Positions 55,200 through 64,000 of a stretch of DNA of 64,000 bases are shown here, piece by piece. The DNA comes from Platerodrilus igneus (taxonomy: Eukaryota > Arthropoda > Insecta > Coleoptera > Lycidae): assembly GCA_036346225.1 (NCBI GenBank), contig JARFIW010001458.1, positions 2,604,001 to 2,668,000 on the forward strand. The letters run 5' to 3'. A program made the translations under genes and the position numbers. How positions within the stretch are numbered: position 1 is the stretch's first letter; every line of letters starts with the position of its first letter. The notes under the pieces were generated by a model, which was not told the origin of the DNA, did no database searches, and saw nothing but the letters and a program-made list of their open reading frames with translations.

Positions 55200-56021
55200 A
55201 TATATAGAAGTGGACCTAAAATTGACCCTTTCCTTGTTTGACAGGTAGAGCATCAGATTTTATTTGTTTCAGTACTACAGTTTGAGAGCGATTTGCTTAG
55301 TAATCTTTAATAAGTAAAATTGCCGGTTTATCAAAACCTATATGATATAGAATTTCCAACAGCAAAACATGAATGATTGTGTCAAAAGCTTTTGAGTAGT
55401 AAAGCATTACAACTAGAGCTATTCATTGTTATCAGCAGCAGTTAAAATATCATCCGTTGTATTCAAGTTGAAAGTGGTGCAGCTATAGCCCTTTCAAAAA
55501 CCCGATTGGTTTTCAGGATGTATTTGTATTCATCTAAATGCTGTTGAATTTGAGAAGCCATGACTTTTTCAAGAACCTTTGACGGACAAAGCAGAATGCT
55601 GATGGGTCTAAGGTATTCCACAGGTGACTTCACTTTAGGCAATGGTATTATTTGAGCAACTATCCATGTTTCATGAATTTGTGATTCCATTATACTGGAA
55701 TTTATGATGTTAGTAATGTACGGCACTAAAAATGGACATCACATTCTTAACATGATTATATTTATACTATCTGCTCCAACAGCAGTCGTTTTCATAGTAA
55801 AAAAGATTTTCTTTATTTCAATTCTGCTACAGCTTTAAATTTGAATTTTTGATAAAGGGTTTCAATAAATCCTTAATATAATAGTTTTCTAAATTATCAT
55901 TGTCAATACTTAAAATTGGTTTGGCCGATTGAATAAAGGCATTATTTATTTCATTTACATCTTTTAGGCAAGGAAGAATATCAGTCATTCGTGGTTTACA
56001 CTGTATATCTATCTCCTTCAA
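55200..56021 (-). pseudogene. LINE reverse transcriptase fragment
   Basis: On the minus strand, 56021-55827 reads LPCLKDVNEINNAFIQSAKP. 55726-55463 reads PYITNIINSSIMES, TWIVAQIIPLPKVKSPVEYL, then RPISILLCPSKVLEKVMASQ. This is the fingers region of jockey-type LINE RTs (W-K-x-A-x-V-x-P-L-P-K, the R-P-I-S-x-L x4-K-x-x-E-K linker). In another frame GYSCTTFNLNTTDDI follows, matching the G-F-R-x-x-(H/Y)-S-T-x-x-A-L-L-x-x-x-D-D-I segment. The DD catalytic motifs are not readable further down. Confidence 0.75.
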
Positions 56022-56306
56022 ATCTTTTTATAATGTTTTAAAACCATTTGTAAAGTTTATGTGTTACATTAGCCTTCCTTTCTTGATTGATAGCAAAAGT
56101 TATATAATTACGGAGGGATGTGTACTATTCCCAGTGAGCAGGTTTTTTAGATTTCTTAAATATTTTTGACACCTTATGTTTTGATTCTAAACTCATTGAC
56201 CAAAAATGAACGATATAACCAAATTACTGATAAAGAAGGGACAATAAACTATAAAATGAAGTTTTGGCTTTAATGTGTTATGATTTATAATATAATTCGT
56301 TCAATT

Positions 56307-56307
<1 letters not shown>

Positions 56308-56371
<64 letters not shown>
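56308..56371. repeat. (TA)n microsatellite
   Basis: TA repeats interrupted by TACATATATG in the middle. It lies at the 3' side of the PLE. Confidence 0.95.
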
Positions 56372-56373
<2 letters not shown>

Positions 56374-56399
56374 AAAAACTGACTGCGGTTACTGAGGAC

Positions 56400-57190
56400 T
56401 AAAGTATAAAAATTAAAAATTGAAAACTTGGATATGCGACGTTTCGTGAAATCACAGCTATAAAAAGAACGTCTAAATAAAATTAGAATTAGTTAAAAAT
56501 ACGTACTTTAACACCTAAATAATTAAAAATAAAAGACTAGACCCAAACGTTACAATCTAATTAAAAGGTGAAGGCGTGTTATAGATATCAACATAAAGAT
56601 ATGAGTGACCGGTTGAGTGAGTATAAATTGTTGTTAGTGTAGAAAGGATACTTAATATACAATTTTCTAAATGTTAGTTGGCGGATAATACACTTATGGC
56701 TATAGTTAGTATTATAAAGTTAACGGTAGGAAAGTTATGCTAAGTTAAAAATATTTATGTATATTGCAGACAGATTTTGGGTATCCGTTTTTTGGTTAAT
56801 TGAATTTTTTTGTTTATATATAAAAAACATTTCTTTAAACAAACGACGTGTAAGATTTTCTTCTACGGCTAAAACAGAGGTATTTTCGTAGTCAAATTTA
56901 TGTTTCTTTAATTTATAATAACCGACTAAAACTATGGTGTCTTTATTATTATGCGATGAATTTTTGCAATCGGATTTGTGGCCCCTGATTCTATTAATAA
57001 GTAACTGCTTGGTTTGGCCTATGTACTGACCATCGCAGCCTGTACAAGGTATGCTATATATGACGTTGAGTGTTTTAAACGTTTGGCTTTTGTCTAATAT
57101 TTTTGATAATAGAGTGGGGCCTGTTTTCTTATAATAGGTGCTAATTTTAATATTATCGGTGTTCAAAATGTTGGATAATTTTTGAGTCAA
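56400..57190 (-). mobile_element. Penelope-like element, 3' part
   Basis: GIY-YIG coding relic (57190-56735) followed on the same strand by non-coding sequence. Near 56460-56431 lies a CACGAAACGTCGCATATCC motif of the kind found in PLE pseudo-LTR hammerheads. Confidence 0.7.
56735..57190 (-). pseudogene. Penelope-type GIY-YIG endonuclease (intact frame, truncated protein)
   Basis: 151 uninterrupted codons. KLSNILNTDNIKISTYYKKT is the connector after RT. VIYSIPCTGCDGQYIGQT gives the GIY-YIG core (VIY ... YIG) with the extra C-x2-C seen in PLEs. INRIRGHKSDCKN supplies the Arg and His helix. HKFDYENTSVLAVEENLTRR gives the later conserved Glu region, and QKTDTQNLSAIYINIF closes the domain. All residues usually considered catalytic in GIY-YIG (the two Tyr, Arg, Glu) seem to be present. 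The RT upstream is missing. Unlike the PLE at 17225 this domain is unbroken, so the copy is younger or under less decay. Confidence 0.85.
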
Positions 57191-57402
57191 TTTTAGTACA
57201 AAGGCTTGTAATATTGAAGTGTATTATTTTAGTTGATGGAAACAGGAGGATTAGATTTCCAACATTGATTTAATAGATTGGAGGGTATCCGTTGTTTCTG
57301 AAAAAATTTATGTAAAAAGAATAGTTCTTTTTGAGGAACTCTGCGTTGCACAGACGATGTATTTTTTGGACAACAGATTTTGCAGGATATATTTCAATAT
57401 CA

Positions 57403-57406
<4 letters not shown>
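57191..57406 (-). other. Possible upstream PLE sequence
   Basis: This lies directly upstream of the GIY-YIG frame on the same strand. A stop-interrupted reading (FRNNGYPP...) resembles the end of the PLE RT region but is too short to be sure. Confidence 0.3.

Positions 57407-57460
<54 letters not shown>
57407..57460. repeat. (TA)n microsatellite
   Basis: About 27 TA units, abutting the start of an LTR at 57461. Confidence 0.95.
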
Positions 57461-57463
<3 letters not shown>

Positions 57464-59268
57464 AAGGAATACGATTATCTGCTTCTTAAATATACGGTTT
57501 TGTTCCATATACCTATTCAATAAATATTAAATTCCAATAGAAACAATATATTACGAATTTATACATAGAGCTCCACCTATATTTAAATATTCAAAGTAAA
57601 ATTTAAGATCTCTTCTATTTGTATGTATCTTGAAACAATATCCCCTTTTCTGCGCGTGCTTGGATAGCAACGTAGCCTCTTGGTCAAGCTTCATTTGATA
57701 TCGGTATGTAATCAGCATAGCAAGTGTTAACGTGGGCCAGCAGGTTTTGATAAAACATGCCGTCCCAGAAAGAAGTTAAGTGATGTCAACAAATACCATG
57801 GCTTCATTTTCAGTTGTAGTATCGACCTAAGTATAGTCAAGAAAATATATCTGAGCTAGATGAATAATTCTCAAGCTTGCCTTTAAAATCAATTTCCCCA
57901 TTTCTTTTCAGCGCAAGTACGAAAGTATGAAAGTATATTGAAGTAAAGAAAGCAAGTATGAATTTATATTGAAGTAAAGTAAAAACAATATGGATACGCA
58001 AACACGTAATAAGCCCTTTTGGATGTTGGTTGTACTGAAAGTGCAGTTTTAAATGTTGCTATGCGAGAAGGTGGAAGTTTCTACATATGTTTGGTTAGTA
58101 TAGAGGTCAAGCTCGGGCACATGTATCAACCGCGCGCACTTGCCATTGTAAGTACCTAGATGTTTAAACAATTTGGTTGCCTAGCTGATATTCAGCGGTG
58201 AGTCATCCTCAGTTTTAGAGCTATATTCATTTCATGGAACCATCATTTACAATGTACAAATAATTTTTGAAAATTCTATACATGTTTATTTATATTTGAT
58301 ACACGAAATTTTTGTGAAATTTTTATGGTCATTTAAATTGATACACTTAAAATTTTGTTCAAAATTTACTAGTCGAATAGTTCATAAATGTTCTTATTAT
58401 TTCAAAGGCATTTCCATAAGATGATTTTGAAGTTACAAGGTTATACTAAAATGTTTGCATAACTAAACATGTGAGACGTTGATATTTGTTTGTCACATTA
58501 TAGTGTATAATTTTTTGACAGTACACCTGAAGTACAGCTTAATTCAGACAATAAGTGTTTTTGACCTTTGATTCCATCAAATATATCAGTTAAAAATATA
58601 GCTCTGTAATCTAGAAAAAAAATCTGAACATTTAACTTAATTCTTGTAAACTCGAACAGTATCCTATTCAAGTATCATAAATAAACTGTAATATAAGAAT
58701 GAAAACCTTATATTTCTTATAAAGAATTAACGTAAATTATTCAATTATAAATGTCCTATGAGTATTCAGAGATTAATACTAGATCTTAATAAAGTAATTA
58801 TTTCGAAAGTCTCAGTACAGATAACTTTGTACAAGCGATGTATATATATATTTTTTACAAATTAATAGAAAGAATAATAAATTGTCGTAAAGCTTTCTTT
58901 CATTGAAGTCAGCAGTAATTGTTCTATAGAAGCAAACAACCACATTTATGAAGTTTTTGTAGTGAAGAGAGATGTTATTGGTGTTGGTTTGATTTTTTTT
59001 TGAAGCATAATTTTTACTATTTGATCTTTCTTTACGTTAAATTTTTTGTGATAAAGTGACTAGGCTCTAACGTAGCCCTAGTCTAAGAATATTTAGAAGT
59101 GATTAAATATTCAGGTTGTACGAGAACGTCGTTCCCATTCCAGCTTGCAGAGTCAAAAGTAAGTATTATTTTTTATATGTTGCTCGTCTTAAGAATTTTT
59201 TTTCTTTTCAAAGATTTCCGTATCTGATCTTCGGATAGATTTTCATTATAACATTCATTAAGATACGG
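57461..59268 (+). repeat. Long LTR related to that of element C
   Basis: It begins TGTAAGGAATACG right after the TA repeat and runs to the TGGCGTCC at 59269. It aligns throughout with 50325-52112 but with many differences, so it is a different subfamily or an older copy. It is followed by a primer-like site and leader, so it acts as a 5' LTR. The rest of its element is not visible. Confidence 0.75.
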
Positions 59269-59460
59269 TGGCGTCCAATAAAACTTTTTTTTTTATCGTA
59301 TACCATCCTACGACCCTAGCTCAAGGCTCTACCCTAAGTTGAAGAAGCTTAGCTGGGTGGAAGATCTCTTTAGAGGGTTCTTTATTTCTCAAAGCCATTT
59401 ACCATCCGTTTTACTCTGGGCTTAAACTTTAAACAGGAACCCCTCATAATCCATCGAGGC
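59269..59460 (+). other. Primer-like site and leader after the LTR
   Basis: TGGCGTCCAATAAAAC followed by ACCATCCTACGACCCTAGCT and onward, shared with 52113-52312. The match ends at ATCGAGGC, where the mariner-type element begins, so the transposon inserted into this leader. Confidence 0.7.
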
Positions 59461-61079
59461 CATTACCTTTTTCCTGTTTATGGAATGACTACCAATTTCT
59501 TTTTATCAGTAGCCGACTTAACTTGGAAACTTTTTTGTCTCTTGTAAAATTTTGATTAGACAAGCGGTTTGACATAAAAAAATAATTTCAAATGTCTGCT
59601 TTTATTTTTATTTCATTGTTTTGTTTATTTTTTTTTACTATCATTGAAAATTAACCGCGCGGTACAAGTGTTGGACCATTACAATAAATTTTCAAAATGG
59701 CCGTCATTTTCTTTAAAGCACATATTAACTCTTCGTAAGAAGTTTAACTGAAGCCTCTGCATTGTTTGTGCATTATTTTTTAAAGAGTTAGCTGCATTTA
59801 AAATTCGTCTATACAATTCTTCTTCGCTACCAAGTGGAGACGAATAAACCTTAGATTTTAAGGCACCCCACAAAAAAATAATCACAGGGCGTCAAGTCCG
59901 CCGATCGTGCTGGCCAATTTGTAGGAGCATCATATCCCCTTCCGATCCATCAATCCAGATATTTTTCGTGTAAATGTTGTTGAACAGCTAGAGTAATGTG
60001 GGGAGGAGCACTATTGTGCATGCACCACATGTCTTGGCGAAGTAACAATGGCAGATCTTCCAATAAATTCGGCAATGTTTGTTGTAGAAAGTTGAAGTAG
60101 TTGTCTCCGTTTAATCGATTTGGTATCACAACAGGACCGATAATAAAATTAGCAATAACTCCAGTCCAGACATTAATCTTAAATTCATGTTGATAGTGAG
60201 TCACTTTAGTTGCATAAAAATTTTCTACAGTGTAAACATGTTCATTATGTATGTTAGTAATACCAGATCTTGTAAAAGAAGCTTCGTCTGTAAATAAAAT
60301 TTTGCGACTGAATTTGCATTTTGAATTCTCTGATCTTGAATAAATTGACAGAAAGCTAGACGCCTCACAAGATCGATAGGCAAAAGGTCTTGTACCTGTT
60401 GATCGTGGTACGTGTGTAATAACTGTTCCTTTAAAACGTCATGAACAATATTTTTAGGAACTTGTAGTTCAAGTCCTAAGCGTCTGTTGTTTATTTTTGG
60501 GTCTTGTTCAACTCTATCCAAAATTTGTTCCTTCAGATCGGCAGTTCTTGTGGTACGTTCACGTCCTCGATACGCATTTCTTGACTGAAAGCTACCATTT
60601 TCACGAAGACGTCTTTCAATATTTGCGAATGTTTGGTGGTTTGGCATTCGGCGATTAGGAAATCTTTTCCTATAGACACTGACGTTTTCACGACCATTGC
60701 CTTGACAAAATCCGAAAACCAAAAGCAAATCCACCTGTTCGTTGTTTGTGTAAGTACTCATAATGTAAGACGAAAGATGCAAACTTTTATTGAATTAAGC
60801 AGGAATTTACAACTTGACAGGCAAACTGAGGTTAAATAATATTCAAATTAAATAGCAAAACAAAAGCAAAGCCTACTACTATACTATGTTCTTTTATTTG
60901 CCCCGTTTTACAGTTAATGCAGCAATGATGACGAAAGTATACAGACATTTGAAATTATTTTTTTCTGTCAAACCGCTCGTCTAATCAAAATTTTACAAGA
61001 GAGAAAAACGTTTCCAAATTAAGTCAGCTACTCATAAAAAAAAATTGGTAGTCATTGCATAAACAGAAAAAAAGTAATG
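59461..61079 (-). mobile_element. Tc1/mariner-type transposon, nearly full length (1.62 kb)
   Basis: Terminal inverted repeats of about 140 bp: the left end CATTACCTTTTTCCTGTTTA (59461) is matched in reverse complement by the right end at 61079-60940. Further in, GGTAGTCATT, CAAACCGCT, GTCTAATCAAAATTTTACAA and ATTTGAAATTATTTTTTTCT correspond. A transposase relic on the minus strand fills the interior. The TIRs are long for this superfamily. A TA target duplication is not evident at the borders I chose. Confidence 0.8.
59679..60761 (-). pseudogene. Transposase of the 59461-61079 element
   Basis: The start is ATG at 60761 (MSTYTNNEQVDLLLVFGFCQ). The amino-terminal helix-turn-helix reads YRKRFPNRRMPNHQTFANIE, the type found in many insect transposases of this group (the N-terminal domain called DUF4817). 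A second domain with VEQDPKINNRRLGLELQVPK follows. After a frame change near 60310, LFTDEASFTRSG holds the first catalytic Asp and FKINVWTGVIANF follows. At about 60020 MWCMHNSAPPH has Asn where the second catalytic Asp is expected. At about 59930 WIGRGYDAP and WPARSADLTPCDYFF include the third Asp, with a stop just before W-I-G-R (TGA where relatives have an Arg codon). The end is at 59679. Full length would be about 360 residues. Confidence 0.85.
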
Positions 61080-61370
61080 CTCGGATACTTATACAATACA
61101 TCATATTTGGGACACTCGTATGCTTTTAAAATATTGCGTACACCACCAGAAAGTGTCAATTGAAAGTAAAAACTCGCATCCCAAAAATGGTCAAAATCTA
61201 TCGACGCGTTATCGAGTTATTTTAAAATATCAAATATTTTTCACGATCTTTGAAGCCCTCTAGCGGCTAAATGAAGCAACTTGTATAATAGGTAAGTTGG
61301 CTCAAATCGATCTATTTCGAGCCAAAGAATATCTGTTTTTACGTTGTACACGTATTTTCCGGACACGCTG

Positions 61371-61376
<6 letters not shown>
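61080..61376. other. Terminal fragment of another mariner-like element
   Basis: GACACTCGTATGC, TTTCTGGTGGTGTACGCAAT and the closing GTGTACAACGTAAAAACAG-like sequence (minus strand) next to ACAGCGTGTCCGGAAAAT resemble the 5' region of insect mariner-type elements. No coding sequence is present. It ends at the composite microsatellite. Confidence 0.35.
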
Positions 61377-61402
<26 letters not shown>

Positions 61403-61471
61403 GAGAGAGAGAGAAACAAAGAGAGAGAGACACACACGCACGCACACACACACACACACACCACACACACA
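61374..61471. repeat. Composite microsatellite (TA)n-(GA)n-(CA)n
   Basis: Same three-part order as 47811-47925, with different unit counts. Confidence 0.9.
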
Positions 61472-61580
61472 CCACGCACATAGGGTGTTTCAATAAAAAG
61501 GATCCAACGCTAGGTTACAGTCATTATTATAGTTTGTGTTAGAAGGTAGATCAATTTCAGTGATAGCTCCGCGGGTGGTA
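61472..61580. repeat. 109-bp sequence identical to 47921-48029
   Basis: See 47921-48029. The match stops at GCGGGTGGTA in both copies, and the sequences to the right are unrelated. Confidence 0.9.
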
Positions 61581-62869
61581 ATGGTAAGAAATGGTAAAAA
61601 ACAAAGATCGAACAACAAAGCATAAGTTACCTGAAGGTTACTGCACTCGTGGCTTCAATGTACATCATCCTTGCTAATCCCACCATTCCAGCTGGTTTAT
61701 GTTTTTGTCCTCGGATTTCTAGCCGCCTTTAGAATTTTTCTACACCACCATTCGTCTAAACGGTTTCAGGGTTTCTCAGGAACTCATCTAGATATATGGA
61801 AATCTTGTTTTGTGGATCCAATCACGTTTACGAATAACATTTGATTATTAACACTCCCGATGCATAGCACTTTATTTATCTTCTCAAGTGTGCTAATAAC
61901 TTTTATTGTAGCACGTAATCACCACGTATTCTACTTAAAGTATAGAATAATCAAGAAAATAAAGAGCAAAACTGTTTAAAGTATCGAATAAAATCAAAAA
62001 TCTAAGAAATTTTTACACGACTCGCAACACGTCTGTGAACAACTAATTAATTATATATAGAAATTGTTATGTTTCCACCTGTCATATCTGCATCTTATTT
62101 CAACCAATCGTAGACCTAGTGACGCTTCACAAATCACGCCTTTTATTACCCGTGTCTCTGCTTTACGCGTTTTATCCGTCCCTTTCTACCCTGGTCTGAG
62201 TGGTACAAATCAATATTCCAATCTATATGCTATTTAAATCCACGTGGATTCCTACGTGAGTAAAATAACCCCTCATCTAGCATTTCCTGCTAAAACATTC
62301 GACCGTTTCCAATATACGTAGAAGCTGCATGTTTATCTATTCAAATTTATTAGAACGTGACATTTAAAAGTTTGCAGGTGTGCGCTCCTAATAAACGTTT
62401 TAATATAATTCTCCGAGCTTTGTTTCATGGTATTTTAACCTTCCTTTTAGCTGTTGGTTACCAACCTTGGATTTTCACAGGCTTTTATGCTTATTATATA
62501 TTACTAATGGTTCAATTAACTCCAATTAAAATAATATTGAATGGCATTGACTTCTACCCTTTAATTTTTAGCGAATACCAATTAAATATTAATTATTATC
62601 TGTACACTTTGTTTACTACCCGTTACTTAAAAATTGAATTAATTAATATAAATTTCGCACATAATTTCTATTTGTTTCTTTATACAGAGTGATTAAAATT
62701 ATTTGATGTCGTTAATTAATTTTCTACCCTGGTCTAAATTTGAGTATTTTCCCCCTATTTGAATACAAATAATCCCACTTATTTGAATTCAAATATAAAA
62801 CATCTAGACTACAAGAAAAAAATTAAAAAAAAATTGTCTATCTCACTATGCACTTATCTTTCTAACTTA
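61581..62869. other. No recognisable feature
   Basis: AT-rich. The 111-codon frame at 62357-62692 lacks an ATG and is dominated by hydrophobic and AT-coded residues. Confidence 0.4.
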
Positions 62870-63490
62870 CATAACTTATATCCAATCCTAAAAATATTTA
62901 CCCCTATCCTATATTCCTATCCTATTCCTAACTCTCACCTAATTTTATAAACTGAAATTATCCCTACCTTCATCCTACTTCTCCATCTATTCCTACATAC
63001 ATCCTATATACCTATTCTATTCCTAACTTTTAACTAATCTTCACTATACTCACGTCCACCTACCTAATCCTATATACCTATCTTATTCTTATTCTATTCC
63101 TAACTCTCCACTAATCTTATAAGAAATATTCACACTTAACCTATCTTATTTTTTTCCTACATTTAATTTTCCTTCTCATCCTATATACCTATTTCTAACT
63201 ATCTCCCATATTTATCCTATACCTAGATTTATTTTCTATAAACACTTACTTCTACTCTTCTATATACACCTATTTTATCCCTATATTTTGTTCATTTAAT
63301 CTTCATTTCTTATTTAAATCTGACTCTTTTCTTGATCCTCCAAGTCTTTCTTCTCACCATCCTAATACTCTTCATCCCCATTTCTCCTCCTTCTATATCT
63401 ATACTTATCATCCCTATTATCTCACATACAATAAACTTATCATCCCTATTATCCTGACTCTTAAATATTGTTTCTTCTTCAGTCCCTACA
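62870..63490. repeat. Pyrimidine-rich degenerate repeat region
   Basis: Variants of CCTATACCTATTCTATTCCT and CCTAACTCTCA recur irregularly over about 600 bp, with the minus strand correspondingly purine-rich. It follows the Gypsy RT relic on the minus strand. Confidence 0.6.
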
Positions 63491-63540
63491 CTGTTTCTCA
63501 TTTATTATTATTTCCTTTTCTGCGGACAAACCAAACGATA

Positions 63541-63999
63541 CTACCTTACAATTATAGATTTTTCCTCTACGGAAAATCCTGTGTACCTTCTAGAATCCTT
63601 GTGTAATGGAATCAGCCAGAATGAATTCCTCAAATCTAATTTACTAAAAACAAACTTGCCACTCAACCTCGTCAAACGTGTGTCCATGGATGGTGGACAA
63701 TGGAATTGCGGTTTGGTCCGTTGATTAGATTTTCGTGCATCTAAACATAAACGAATACTATCATCCTTTTTCTTAACTACCACCAACGGATTTATGAAAT
63801 GAGTGTTTGAGACCTCTATTATGCCATCTTCCAACATTTTATTTAATTCTGCCTTCACCTGCTCCCGATATGCTGCTGGAATAGGATAAACCTTGGCGTT
63901 GAACCGTTTTGAATTATCCACTTCCAACACGTGCTCATAGCCTAACGCTGTACTTGCTTCTACCCCCACTAATTCTGCATGTTTTTGTAATAAAGCTTG
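63541..63999 (-). pseudogene. Ty3/Gypsy reverse transcriptase, amino-terminal part (runs off the right edge)
   Basis: The frame is open from the window edge to a stop at 63541-63543 (about 152 codons visible). It reads LEVDNSKRFNAKVYPIPAAY, then EQVKAELNKMLEDGIIEVSN, then NPLVVVKKKDDSIRLCLDAR, then TRLSGKFVFSKLDLRNSFWL and SRRYTGFSVE. This is the start of Ty3/Gypsy RT: the priming region, the V-V-V-K-K-K/D palm strand and the S-K-L-D-L motif A with its catalytic Asp. A one-base slip near 63560 destroys the frame; the next segment (KVVSFGLSA, equivalent to the P-F-G-L motif) is readable in another frame to about 63520. The FGL-to-YxDD portion is absent. The preserved part is much less decayed than other pol relics here. 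Confidence 0.85.
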
Positions 64000-64000
64000 A

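Noticed and set aside
61241..61542. Frames of 63-81 codons through the composite microsatellite (also 47724-47942)
   Set aside because: Low-complexity translations of TA, GA and CA repeats.
1..64000. CRISPR arrays, bacterial operons, ribosome-binding sites, rho-independent terminators
   Set aside because: None present. Composition and element content are those of a eukaryotic nuclear genome.

Overview
This window looks like a transposon-dense stretch of an AT-rich animal genome, most likely an arthropod and probably an insect. The order cannot be told from the sequence. The evidence is the mix of element families: Ty3/Gypsy, BEL/Pao and Ty1/Copia LTR elements, Penelope-like elements (PLEs), several LINE types, and Tc1/mariner-type transposases of kinds common in insects. 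There are no operons and no long uninterrupted genes. I could not identify any intact host gene. One open stretch bounded by splice-like sites (53672-54150, minus) and a few short unrecognised reading frames are the only host-gene candidates. Almost everything recognisable is a broken or shortened mobile element.

Layout. 1-5336: a Ty3/Gypsy derivative with very long LTRs (about 1.77 kb; the window starts inside the left one). Its interior keeps only a scrap of gag, two integrase tails and a long non-coding spacer. 5366-5749: the 3' end of a Copia element. 6560-8335: a diverged tandem array of about 0.41 kb units. 8340-15248: mostly unassignable AT-rich DNA. 15249-15816: a MITE-like inverted-repeat element. 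16025-17040: the 5' part of a LINE (minus). 17150-18170: a PLE with a GIY-YIG relic and a complete-looking hammerhead ribozyme. 18170-22400: mostly unassignable. 22413-23879: a second Gypsy derivative in which gag is followed directly by integrase. 24460-33868: a decayed BEL/Pao element (minus) with both LTR remnants and gag, protease, RT, RNase H and integrase relics, interrupted by a LINE at 30930-32580. 35498-37550: two more LINE 3' fragments.

37868-40805 is about 2.9 kb of pentanucleotide satellite. Homogeneous blocks of different but related 5-mers follow one another, with signs of a higher-order unit of about 0.5 kb. 41765-42235: a mariner relic. 46440-46660: an isolated, well-formed hammerhead ribozyme. 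47037-48029: mariner fragments and a composite microsatellite. Its right-hand 109 bp are repeated without a mismatch at 61472-61580. 48152-52310: a third Gypsy derivative (gag, then integrase scrap, then long LTR). 53672-54150: the candidate exon. 55200-57190: LINE and PLE relics (minus). 57461-59460: a lone long LTR plus leader. 59461-61079: a nearly full-length Tc1/mariner-type element with TIRs of about 140 bp. 63541-63999: the start of a Gypsy reverse transcriptase running in from the right edge (minus).

How the parts relate. Three Gypsy derivatives have lost protease, RT and RNase H but keep LTRs, primer site, gag pieces and integrase tails. In the first, the two LTR copies are still very alike by eye although the interior is ruined, which suggests it last moved as a non-autonomous passenger. 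The most notable functional-looking structures are the two hammerhead ribozymes and the pentamer satellite. All identifications come from reading motifs by eye; no database search was possible.
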